A DNA stretch of 64,000 bases, taken from contig CM031878.1 of NCBI GenBank assembly GCA_018697195.1, positions 1,659,860 through 1,723,859 of the forward strand. The letters are read 5' to 3'. The notes under the pieces were generated by a model. That model searched no databases and was not told the origin of the DNA. It worked only from the letters and a program-made list of their open reading frames with translations. How positions within the stretch are numbered: the first letter of the stretch is position 1; the number at the start of each line of letters is the position of its first letter. The position numbers and the translations under genes were made by a program. The stretch is from Certhia americana. Lineage: Eukaryota > Chordata > Aves > Passeriformes > Certhiidae. Positions 40,001-52,000 of the stretch are shown here, piece after piece.

Positions 40001-43000
40001 ATCCACAGTCCAATTAAAATCATCCCTGTGGGGATGCAGCTTTAAAAGTACCATGTAAATGAAATAGGCATCTGACAGCTGAAAGTTGTGCTGTTGGTGA
40101 CCTTGTTAGGGCACTGCTTTGCTGATTCAGTTCTAAGCTGATGTTAATATTCAAGCAACAAGAGCAAGTGCTACGGCCTTCAGCAGAGAGGATAATTTTT
40201 AATTCATAATGCATAGCGTGTGATTTTTGGTATCCAGGATTTCCCCCCTCCCTTCTTACATTTTGGAGAAACTGTTCCAGTTTACTTGCAGCACAACAGA
40301 GCAGATTTCACTGGGTTGGGCAGGAAGAATGTTGAATATCTCCAGGCTGACTCTCTGTAGAAGAAAATTTCTTCATTTGTGGCCTCCTGAGAGCTGTATT
40401 TAGAGAGCCTGAGCTTTTAATGGAATGATTAGTCTCTTATATGAATAATCAGTTACTCCAACAGTAATAGAGGTGGTGCTGGGAACGTTTTCCCTACCCT
40501 AGCAGAGATGCTGAGTCTGAAACACCGTGCAAGATGCTTTATGTAACGACCAAAAACTACAGAAGATGTAGCAGATGTAGCAGAGTAGTAGGGTGAGAAT
40601 GACAAGCAGCTGAGAAGATTGTAGTGAGGGATGGGAAAGGATGGAAGTTTTTAAGGGATGTTTGGGAGAGGGATGGCCAGGACCAGATCATGGCAGTGGC
40701 AGGATCCTGGTGTTGAAGTCCGTGCTTATGGGTATCAGGACTGAGGGAAAGTGCCTTCCTGAGGCAGGAGAGATCCCTGCAGCTGTTCAGTGGTACCTAA
40801 GCCTTACCTGGTATTTTGATTTCAGAAAGGATTTAAAGCAGTTTGGGACAGGATACAGTTTGCCAGATGCCACACCTGACTTCACATGTGCTCATGACAG
40901 TGGAGTGTCTGAATTGCCACCATGGCTATTTGGTCATTCAGAGGCTGGTTTTGGGGAGTGATTCAGCTAATCCCAAGGAAAATGCCTTCATTCCTTGATT
41001 GTTTCTTCAGACTGCACGGACTTTACTGATTACATCTGGAGATGTACACACTTGTCTGATGAGCAGGCATCTGAACCTATGTTTCTTATTCTATGAGCTA
41101 AACACCATCTCACCTTGAAAACTGAGGATATATTCAGCAAATCCATAGCAGAGCCAGGAACAGAGCCCCTGTTCCCATATTCCTGGGTCAGCCTTATTCC
41201 TGAGCAAGTCTGAGTCATACTCCAGCAGGACTGGGGACTGAGAAGCTGTGAAGATAGAATAGAACAAAAGGAGGCATCAGATTTTGGGGTCATGGGACAT
41301 TCTGGAGAAACCACAGGAAAAGAATAGGGGAGTATTTATGGTCTTGAACATTACTGTTCTGCATTCACCATGGGTCTGGGGTGTAATTTAACCTGCTTTA
41401 TTCAGTGATTCAGAGGAGGTGATGCCAAGTGAAAAATGGAACAGAGGAATTATTAACTTCCTTGTGAGAGATTTTTTGTCATGTGTTTAGTAATGGAAAT
41501 GATAGGACTTTTTTATCAATAAGACTATCTTGAATATTTTTCACTGCCTCCATTTATCTTAACTTCATCCATCTTCCTAAATACTCAAAAATTTGTGAAT
41601 TCACATTTTGGTTTGACTCTTGAGTTTTTGAAATAAATCTTGTTTCAGTAACTTTGGATGGCAGGTATACTGAGTGTCATGATTAACCTAAAAACTCATT
41701 ACATGGACACACATCAAGGTCAATTTGCCTTATATAAGGAAAGAAAATTCCTTATTAAAGGAAATTCCTTTGGATTCTCATAGGACTGACCAACTTGATA
41801 ATTTTACTGACCACAAGTGTGTAATTGCTACCTTCTCCTCTTTCACTGTTGAGATTTACGACTCATTTCTTGTTTCATTAGTTGTTTTTTTTTTTCTTAG
41901 GAGCATTGTTATGCTGGTTCCTAACTCCTTTTGGCTTGTTTCTGTTTTCTGTCATTTCCTAAACCAGTTGTTCCTTACGAGATCACAGTGTACACCAGTG
42001 ATATTTTTGGAGCTGGCACGGATGCAGATGTCTTCATTGTTCTTTATGGAAGTGATGGGAGTTGCACTCAGCAAAAATCCCTGTGCCTCAACAAGAGAGA
42101 GCAAAGGATGTATTTTGAAAGGAATTCAGTGAATCAGTTCATTGTGGAGGTAAGATCAAAGCACAGGGAACATTGGGGAGCATGCAATGGTCAGGAATAA
42201 ACACCCTCAGTCCTCTGTATTCTTGTATTGTAATCATCAGAAAGTTCTTCAATGCCTGAGATGAGTCTTGGAAAGATGTGGGAGGTCACAAAATGTAGCT
42301 GTCCCTTTACTAAAGGAGGAAGGTCATGTCAGCCCCTGCCCCTCCCTCCTCCTCACCTCCACTGGCATCAAGGATGTGTTTCCAGGCTCAGGAGGGGCCA
42401 GAGGTCCTTTCCAAAATGCCAAGGAGAGAGGAAATCTTGACCAGGATGTGTCACCACTGCTCTGCTCCTCACTGGTCTCACCCACCCTCAGTCACTGCTG
42501 CTCTGCTCTGGGCTGGGCCAGCCTCACCTCGAGTGCTGAGGGCACTTTGGGGTGCCACAATATAAAAAGGGACATGTGAAGGGGTTAAGGGATGTCCAAA
42601 GGTGTCCACAAGGCCAGTGATGGGCCTTGAGGGGAAGCTGTGTTGGGGAGCAGCTGAGGGCACTTGGTCTGTTCAGCTGGAGGAGACTGAGGGGAGACCT
42701 CATTGCAATTCCAAGTTCCTCTTGAGGGGCAGAGGAGAGGCAGACACTGATCTCTGCACTCTCATGAGCAGACAGAACTTGAGGAAACAGGATAAATGGG
42801 AGGGTAAGGCTGTTTATCAGGAAAAAAACTCTTCCCCCAGAGAGTGCTGGGGCACTGCTCAGGCTCCCCAGGGAATGGGCACAGCCCTGAGACTGCCAGA
42901 GCTCCAGGAGGGTTTGGTCAATGCTCTCGGGCACAGGGTGGGACTGCTGGGGGGTCTGTGTAGGGCCAGGAGCTGGATTCTGGTCCTTGTGGGTCCCATC

Positions 43001-46000
43001 CAGCTCAGCGTGTTCTGTAATTTCTTTTGCAGTTTGCAATACTTAGAAGCATAATGTTTTTTTCTTCTGTATCCTCAGGCAGAGAAACCATTTCTTTCCT
43101 TTGGACAATGTGATTTTTGAATGCCCAGGCTAACTTTTTGAAAGATCTTAACAAATACTTCCTGAAGTGTTTGCACAACTCTATGCACAACAGTGCACAT
43201 CAAAGAGTGAGCTCGTTTACATCCACAGCATTAAGCAATTCCTATTCACAATATATTCCTACTGCTGAGAATTTTTAAGAGGCAAAAAGTACAGGCAGAC
43301 CTGCTCTGGCTTATCCTGTTGATGCTGCTTCATGCCCTTCCTTTCCTGGCTGTAACACCAGCACTGACTTCACAGAGAATCTTACAACTTCTCCCTGTTT
43401 TGAGTATGGTTTGTTTTCATAATTGAAGGGAAATTTTAAACCAATTTTTTTTACAACTTAAAATACTTGCAGCCCACATTGTTGTTATATGTCAGGAATC
43501 ATAAAATAAATCCCCAGTGTGATTCCTTTAAAACAAAGAATAAGACTTATTTCAGTGGAGTTTCCGCACAATTTTTCATAGTAGAGGTTGCATTAATCCA
43601 CAGGTATAAATCTTAAACCGAGTGCTCTGGTTAAGTCTTTATTGCATAAGATTTATTTCAGTTTTGGTGGAATCTGAAACATCAGTACTTTTCTTAGATT
43701 AAGTGAGAGAAATGCAGTGTGTTCCACCGATTTATAACATCATATTATCCTGTCCCCAAACTTCATTCTCACTTTGCCAGTTCCTCTTTCTGCAGGAGAT
43801 GGGAACAAGACAAAATATATTTTTCTTTCACCTGCTTGTGTAGAGCCATAATTTGGAGCTCAACAGACGCTAAAAACAATTCGAGGGGTTTCAGAAAACA
43901 CTAACTGGGAATTGTCTGTTTGCTTTGTGGTTTTACCTGCCTCTATCATTTGGTATTTTGCAAAAGAGGCATAAAAGATTAGAGACTGCTCTCAGCTGTG
44001 CTTCTAAGTGAAGATTTGCTGGAGATGCCTACAGCAGGGTAAAGCCCACTTCTTCTTTAACATGGAACTTGACTGCTCAAGCATCATTTTATTGCTACAT
44101 ATTGATTAAAAGTCTCATTGAAAGATGAGTATTTGGACAGGACAAAAGAGGAAAAATAATTTTTCCCTAATGTATACTTGTGTGCGCCTGTGTAAGTTTT
44201 GGAAATGAGTTTGGATGGTTTAATTATTTTGTGGTGAATCTTACACTGTCTGAAGTCAGAGCAGGGCTGATGGAGTCAAACCCAATTCGTTCAGGGTGTG
44301 GATTCCTTGGGCAGTGCAGTCTTACTGACTTATGGAGCCTTTCCAAAACTACTGCTGTCTGTGCTTCTGTATGACTGGGGAGAGAAGGGAGTAGTCTCCA
44401 GTGATGCAAACTGATAAGCTCCATTTTCTCACATTTTCCAAGAAAATTAGGCCCCAAGGACAGAAAGACAGCTCAGTGTCCCACATGCAAACATTTGAAG
44501 CCAGCCTTGAGTGTTTGGAGGCCAGCTATACAAGAGTTTGCACTGGAATAACTAAAAGCTAATACTAAGGAGCAAATTTCAGTTTTTTCCTGCTCAAGAC
44601 TTTGAAAAGGAAGCAAATTAAAAGTAATGCACTAGCAACAAATTACTCAATTAATAATGTGAGGCATAAAAACCCAGCAGCAACTTCATAAGAAAGCCAT
44701 CCTGTTGGCTTTCTCAGAATGGCATTGGGATTCTGTGGCAGAAGAGGGGAGATAATATAAAATGCCAGCTTGTTTGTATAGTACTTTGACCTCAAAGTCA
44801 TTCTTCCATTATTAAGAGAGTGCACACAAGTGTTTAAAAAAGAAAGTGATTTTAAGAGAGCTATTTAAGATGCAGCTGCATTGCAATTTCATAGAATCAC
44901 AGAATCAATTAGGTTGGAAAAGACCTCTGAGATCATCGAGTCCAGCCTATGCCAGATCCCCACCTTGTCACCAGACCAGAGCACTGAGGGCCCCATCCAG
45001 CCATTCCTTGAATATCAGTGGCTCTACTGCCTCCCTGGGTCAGCCCATTTCAATGTCTAATCATCCTTTCTGTGAAGAATTTCTTCCTAATGTCCAAACT
45101 AGACCTCCCCACAGTTTAGGACTGTGTCCTCCTCCTGTCCCTGTCCCCTGGGAGCACAGCCCGACCCCCCCGGCTGTCCCCTCCTGGCAGGGAGTTGTGC
45201 AGAGCCACAAGGGCCCCCCTCAGCCTCCTTTGCTCCAGCCTGAGCCCCTTTCCCAGCTCCCTCAGCCCCTCCTGGGGCTCCAGACCCTTGCCCAGCTCCG
45301 TTCCCTGCCCTGCACACGCTCCAGCCCCTCCATGTCCTTCTTGAGTACTGGGATCCAGAGCTGGACACAGCACTAGAGCTGCTGCTGCCTCACCAGTGAC
45401 AACTATAGGGAAAATTACCAAACAATTGCCTCCGTTCCCACTCATGCAGAGAAGTGTGGGATGCAGGATTGCTGCTGTGCAACCAGACCTTTCTCGTATG
45501 GTGGGTAATTTGTGTAGAGCAAGGTTTTCTCTATTTTGAAGCAGAAGTCCAGGCAAAAGTTTTAGCCAAATGCAAATTATGGCATAATTCCAGAGGAGGC
45601 CATGGAGCTGCTGCCAGGGCTGGAGCCCCTGTGCTCTGGAGCCAGCCTGGCAGAGCTGGGGGTGCTCCCCTGCACAAGAGAAGGCTGCAGGGAGAGCTGG
45701 CAGCCCCTGGCAGGGCCTAAAGGGGCTTGTAAAAAACAAGTGAAGGATATTTTATATAGGCAGACAGTGACTGAAAAAGGGGCAGTCATATTAAACTGCC
45801 AGAGGGCAGGGTTAGATGAGATATTGGGAAGGAATTCTTGGCAGTGAGGGTGGGCAGGCCTTGGCACAGGTTTTCCAGAGAAGCTGTGTCTGTCCCATCC
45901 CTGGGACTGTTCAAGGACAGGGCTTGGAGCCCCCCTGCTCTAGTGGAAGGTGTCCCTGCCCATGGCAGGAGGTGGAATTGGATGACCTTTTTTGTCCCTT

Positions 46001-49000
46001 TTAACCAAAACCATTCTATTATTTTCTTTTATGATTCTGCAATGGACATCAGCATTAATATTTCCCCCCTGGGACTTCAAACAGCCTGGAAAAATATGAA
46101 ACACAGTAAAGAAGTGGTCTCTCAAAAGTCACCAGTTGTTCATGCCATAGTGTTTGGCTTTTTGGTTTTCTGTTTGTTTGGTTTTGGTGCTGCTTGGTGG
46201 TGTTTGTTTCTTTGTTTGTTTTTCTGTAGCTGGAGGATGTTGGTGACATTATCGAAAAGATTCGCATAGGACACAATGGTGCAGGGCTGAACTCGGGGTG
46301 GCACCTGGACCGTGTGAAGATTCGGAGGCTGCTGCCAAATGGGAAGGTAAGCTGTGAATCCCAGCACATCCCCAGGAGCCGCCACTTCCCTCTCCCAGAT
46401 TGCATCTTCTGTGTACAAAGTGTGATTAACAGTGTAAAACGACTCCCTGAAGAGCAATGCGCACTAAACGAACTTGCCGGAGCCTGGGGATCTGGGGACA
46501 ACAAACATGTGTTATCATGTTTTGTTCTTCAAATGTTGATGATAAGGCTCTGCAATAATTGCTTTTTTAAAGCTTCGTGTTTTCATGTGTAGTTCTGTTT
46601 TGAGGGATCACAGGGAAGGAAGTGGAAAGTGGGCGTACTATTTTAAAATAAAAAAGTATTGTTGCCAAACACGGACAAGAAACAATTTCGTCAGTCCCTT
46701 AATCCTGGAAAAATAAATGCAAGGAGCCAGTACAATTAAGGCAAGGAAAAATGCCTGTCAGTGCAACTCCCTGAATCATGTTAAAAAAGTCAAGTTAGAT
46801 GGCAGGATTTTCTGCTGTTTATAAGATTAACACAAGTACAGTCAGATTGGTCACCTTTATCCTGACCACGCAAGGAAGTGTTCCTCAGCCCTGCTTTCAG
46901 ATACTGGCTATAGCAACAGGGATGAATCTGGCTGTGGGGAAGTTCAAAAGAAAATCATCTCATCAGGGCCAGTCCAGAATTGGAGCAGTAGCTGCACTGG
47001 GGAAGACCTCGGCTCTTTCCCCTCATTCCAAAGGGATGAGAGCTTTTATCTCCCATCAGGTCTGCCCTCTCCTTAGGCGATTTTTAATACCAAGGTCTAA
47101 ACCAGCTTGTTCAGTCTGGTGAACCCACTTCTCATCTTGCTTCCTCCAAAAGTTTACAGGATATATTTTGTTCTCTTTGCTACCCAGTCAACTCACAGGT
47201 GTTCCTTGAACCCTCATCACCATAGAATCATGGAATTGTTTAGCTTGAAAAAGTACTCCAAGATAATGAAGCCCAACCATTCTCCCGTAACTGCCAAGGC
47301 CACCACTGACCCATGTCCCCAAGTGCCACATCCACGTAGCTTTTAAATCCCTCCAGGGATGGGGACTTCTCTACAGCCCTGAGCAGCCTGTGACAGGGTG
47401 GGACAACCCTTTCCATGAAGAAATTTTTCCCAATATACAGTCTTAATCTTCCCTGGTGCACTTTGAGGCCGTTTCCTCTCTTCCTGTCCCTTGTTCCCTG
47501 GGAGCAGACCCTGACCCCCACCTGGCTCCAACCTCCTGTCAGGGAGTTGTGGAGAATGAGGTCCCCCCCTCGTCTCCTATTTCCATCATCCTGAACAACT
47601 TTCTTCACTAGCCAACAGCCTCAGACTGTTCCTCCTTATCACCTTTTTTGCCAGTCTGACATTACCAGACTCTGTATTGCCTAACCCTTGGCTAGCTATG
47701 TAAGGTTAATGAACAGGTATGCATTGTTTCCAGAGATATTGTTACTGGCTACAGGCTGGAGAAGATGAAGAGGGGAAAGCTCAAATGAGTGGAAAGCAAG
47801 GGAGAAGAGATTCCTGGGCTGCCTCTTTTTACACTGGCCTTAAACTGAGCACTTTGTACCTGAGAGCTCTGTCTTGGGTGCTCTTCAGTTTGCCAAGAGA
47901 GGGTCTCAGGGCTGCACCCTCTCCTCAATCATTGCAGCAGCTTTGAAGGGCAGGTGGTGAGAAACCTGAAGGTGGAGGAAGGGAGGAAAGCCCTGAACGA
48001 CTTGGGAATGGAAGGATTTACAATTCTGCTGATCTTTTTATTATGGCATGGGAAAAAAGAAGAAAGCAGAGCACTGCATGATGCCGCTGATCAGCCGCAG
48101 GATATTATGACCTGCCACAGGATAGCAATATGCTGCCAGCGCTTCTAAAAGCTGTGCTACCTGATTAGACTGCTAAGATGTGTCTAGATATATCTGTAGA
48201 GCTGCAAAAGAAAAATGAGGTCAGTAACTTTTCAGATTAAATTGAAAGCACTTGGGTAGGAAACTAGGATTGTTGCGTGCTGAAAAAGCCATCTTGGCAT
48301 GCCAATTATATTTGATAATTATGTTTCATTTGTTACAACTTGGAAAAGGGAAAAGCGCTTACTTTTAGCACACTATCATACCCTGCTTCTAGCTTAGGTC
48401 CAGACTCAGACTCTAACAAAAATTCTGTTCAGGGCTGCAAGAGGATTTTACTGTTGGTAATATAGACCAGTGTACTTTACATCACTTAAATATTAATACA
48501 ATCACTAACAGGGAAACCCCAATAAAAACCGTGGCAATGGCATGGTGATTATCAATAAAGAGACAATTAATTCTTGCAGTAAGTGCACATTATGCCCCAC
48601 TGTGCTGTCACTTCCAGTCCCTAGCTATCTTGTTACCAAATAAACACTGTTTGCATCAATGGCACATACAGCCAGCAGTAAGAATGCTCAGGAGCTGCTG
48701 AAAGCTTCAATGAGAAATGTGACTGAAGTGGGATCTCTATCAGGAGGAGAGAGTTTCAGCACTGAAGCATCATTCTGGAAAGCCCTCTCTTCCCAGCCTG
48801 CAGGTGTGGAGATAAGCACTGTTCATCGGCTCGGCGTACAGTGAGATAACACAGGTTAAGTCGTCAGACAGCCAGTGCAGAAATGAGGAGGCAGGAATTA
48901 TTAGGTGCTGTATTCTGCTTGTATAGCACAAATAGCACTTGAACGTAAAAGATGTGAAATCACCTGAAGTGCTGCTGGTTTCCTTTGACACCATTTTGTA

Positions 49001-52000
49001 TGCCATGCTCCAAACCTCCTCATGGAGTTAAACATCTCTGTCTGGGGTTAAACAGCAGTGCTGCAGGAAGCAGCAGAGGGGAGGAGAAATAGTGTTTCTT
49101 AACAGCAGAAAATTTGGGCTGTGTGTACTCAAAGTGTGATTCTGCTGCAGACTCGGAACATTCAGTCACACAAGCCCCTTGGAGGGGTTCTGCTCCTGCA
49201 GAGCAACTTCCTTATGATCTTTGTGTGTTCTATTCATCTGTGACCTGTTCATTCCAGGTTAGCTATGATCAGAGTACACATCTGCTCTTGGTTGCACAAG
49301 CTATTCCTCCCCAGTGATGGTGTCAGGGAGGGCAGGATCCGCAGTTCCAGGCAGTACAGTGCTGTAATGCACAGTGACAACAATGTTCAAGATTGCTACA
49401 ATGAGATCCATTCCCTTCCCTTCCCATATATTAATACCTTAGTATTTAAATAGCAAAAGTAGTGAAGAAAGGGCCCTGTATTGGCTTGATAAGTAATCAC
49501 AGCAGAGTAATTAATGTGGAAATTAGTCATAAAGTATGTCTACAAGAGAGCTGGAGAGGAACTTTGGACAAGGGATGGAGGGACAGAACAAGAAGGAATG
49601 GCTGGCTTCACACTGACAGAGGGCAGGGTATTAGAAATTAGAAATAAATTCCTGGCTCTGAGAGTGGGGAGGCCCTGGCACAGAGAGGCAGCTGTGGCTG
49701 CCTCTGGATTCCTGGCAGTGTCCAAGGCCAGGCTGGACAGGACTTGGAGCAGCCTGTGAAGGTGGAAGGTGTCCCTGCCCGTGGCAGGGGGTGGGACTGG
49801 CTGACCTTAAGGTGTCTTCCAATCCAAACCCCTCTGGGATTCTCTTAATATCCACGGGTATGTTTTATATGCAAGTGATGGCACACAGTATGCTGGAAAG
49901 AGCAGGAAGCCCCTGTGCAGGGTAAGCAATAAATGATGATCTTGTCAGTAAAGAAAGGGCCTTTTTTTTCCCTGTATCTGTTTACTGTGGGATCAACTTC
50001 CTTTTTTTTCCTTCTGTTCAGACTTGTGGCCTCTGTATCTTGCATGATGGCTCATGCTCCTCTCTTCCTGGAGTCATAGCCAGGGGTGCCCAGCATGCAG
50101 AAAGCTGCCTGCATCTTACCATCTTGGAGGCCTTATGGGAGTCTGTTCTTAATGAATAGTCTGGGATTAATTTTGTTTACCAAGTGGAAAACACATGTTC
50201 TATTGTTTTTGTCTGTTTGATGATATAAATCATATTTGTTTCCACCAAAGTGAAGTCAAAACAAAAGATCAAAAATTAAATCAGTATTTTTCTCCCCTTA
50301 TTGCATGTATGGGAATTGCCTGAAAACCAGCTTGAGTCACAGAATTACGGGCAAAATCATGAAGTATTGAGCTCAGGAAAAAAAAAAAAACATAAAACAA
50401 ACCCTACTGTCTTCAAAGAAATTGCTGCCTGAATAAGGGTTGAAGAAGAATTGCAGAGTCTCAGTAAAGCACAGCTTCAGCAGGAATGGTGCAGTCTGAT
50501 TAGGAATTTACAAGCTTTAATAATGGGAAGGGCAGAGATCTACTGGATCATACAGCCACTCTCACACACCCACTGGGAATCCTGTTTTCTGCTGCATGTT
50601 CAGTGCTTCTTCTGAAAGCCCTCAGATGTCCTCTTTCTGGAGAAAATACATTTCTGTTGTACTATTTCAGATCTGCCTCTGCATGCACACACACATATAC
50701 ATAAGCTGAAAATTCTTGCCTGCATGTCGGAGTATTTTCAAAGGGGAAATGCTAGTGTGCGTTCATGTTGTTTTGAAGATATTTCCTCTGTCATGTTTAC
50801 TCCAGGGCTCGGAAACTGTCACATTTCCATGTGAAAGATGGCTTGCAAAGTCTGAAGACGATGGCGAGACTGTCAGAGAGCTGGTGCCATCTGATATTTT
50901 TACTGAAAAGCTCATGAAGGATGGGACACTCAAGCAGATCGAGGAAGAAGTTGACGAGCCTTTAGAAGGTAATACAATCCTAGGAGTAGGTAGAGATGAT
51001 TTGTCTGATTTTTTTTGAACAAAACATTCAAATGTGTGGTTCAGTGCCATGCTGGTACATCTCGGAATTACATAACAAATATTTTTTTTTGTTGTTTCTC
51101 TGTCTCTGCCAGCTGTTTTTCTTCTCCCAAGAATATAAAGTTTTGTTTTCCCCAGCCAGAGATCTTGAAAGAGCAGGTCCGTAAGACTTTTCTCCTTATT
51201 GTTTTTTTCATAGTTTATTTTTTCTTATCTTTACATTCTGTTCATGACCTGCAGAGTTCTTCATTGCAGGTAAGTTCAAGGCACAAAACTCCAAATACCA
51301 AAGCTAACTACCTAATGCTCCATACTAAAAAGCTAACTATGAAATGCTTAATACTCATTACAAAATGCTCAATACAAAATGCTCTAACTACCTAATACCC
51401 CCACCCTCAAGGTGGCATGGATATTTATATTACAATCCACGTAATCAGTATTTATAATTCTCTTCCAATAACTATTATCTACGGTTAAACTCTATTCTAA
51501 GCCAACTGTAACGTGCCACCTCACAGCAGAACATGGTGGCAAGGAAGGCATGGAGGCAAGGAAGAAGAAGGAAGAAACCCAAAAGCCATGTGCTTCCTCC
51601 ATCTTCTCTTCACCTGCTTACCATCCTAAAAACCCCATATATCTAAAATTCTCACCCTGTGATAAAACTACACACTATTCTACTATCTAATACACACTCT
51701 TGAAAACTCTGCTTCATTCCAGAGCCTAAAAGCCCTTTTTCCATGAACAAAGGTTAAAAACACTGTTTGTCAAAGATCTTAAATTCTCTCAAACATGCAA
51801 AGAAATACCTCTCATAATTCCAGACTCCAACTGTACCAACAGGTACAAGTGTTCATTTCTCTTTCCCTTCCTGTTCTCTGGATCCTCTCGCACCTGGAGC
51901 ACTTCAGTTCAATAACATCAGTATTTTCCTATGGGGCTGTTAAGAACCTGTCACAGGCACCCTTCCACACCCATAGTTTCCATATCACCTCTGATGCCTA

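Larger units (their letters stand above)
42150..46229. other. Intron 17, rich in CR1
   Basis: It holds a plus CR1 (42,580-43,025), a minus CR1 (44,890-45,402) and a plus CR1 (45,590-46,040), with AT-rich unique sequence between 43,050 and 44,880. The final 80 bases are a T/G-rich tract before exon 18. Confidence 0.8.
46347..50805. other. Intron 18, with two CR1 copies
   Basis: It contains a minus CR1 (47,221-47,620), a plus CR1 (49,541-49,845), an A run (50,379-50,391) and unique sequence. No further exon-like stretch is supported. Confidence 0.78.

Noticed and set aside
45116..45739. A 207-codon minus-strand open frame
   Set aside because: It spans two CR1 copies in opposite directions and reflects their GC-rich sequence, not a gene.
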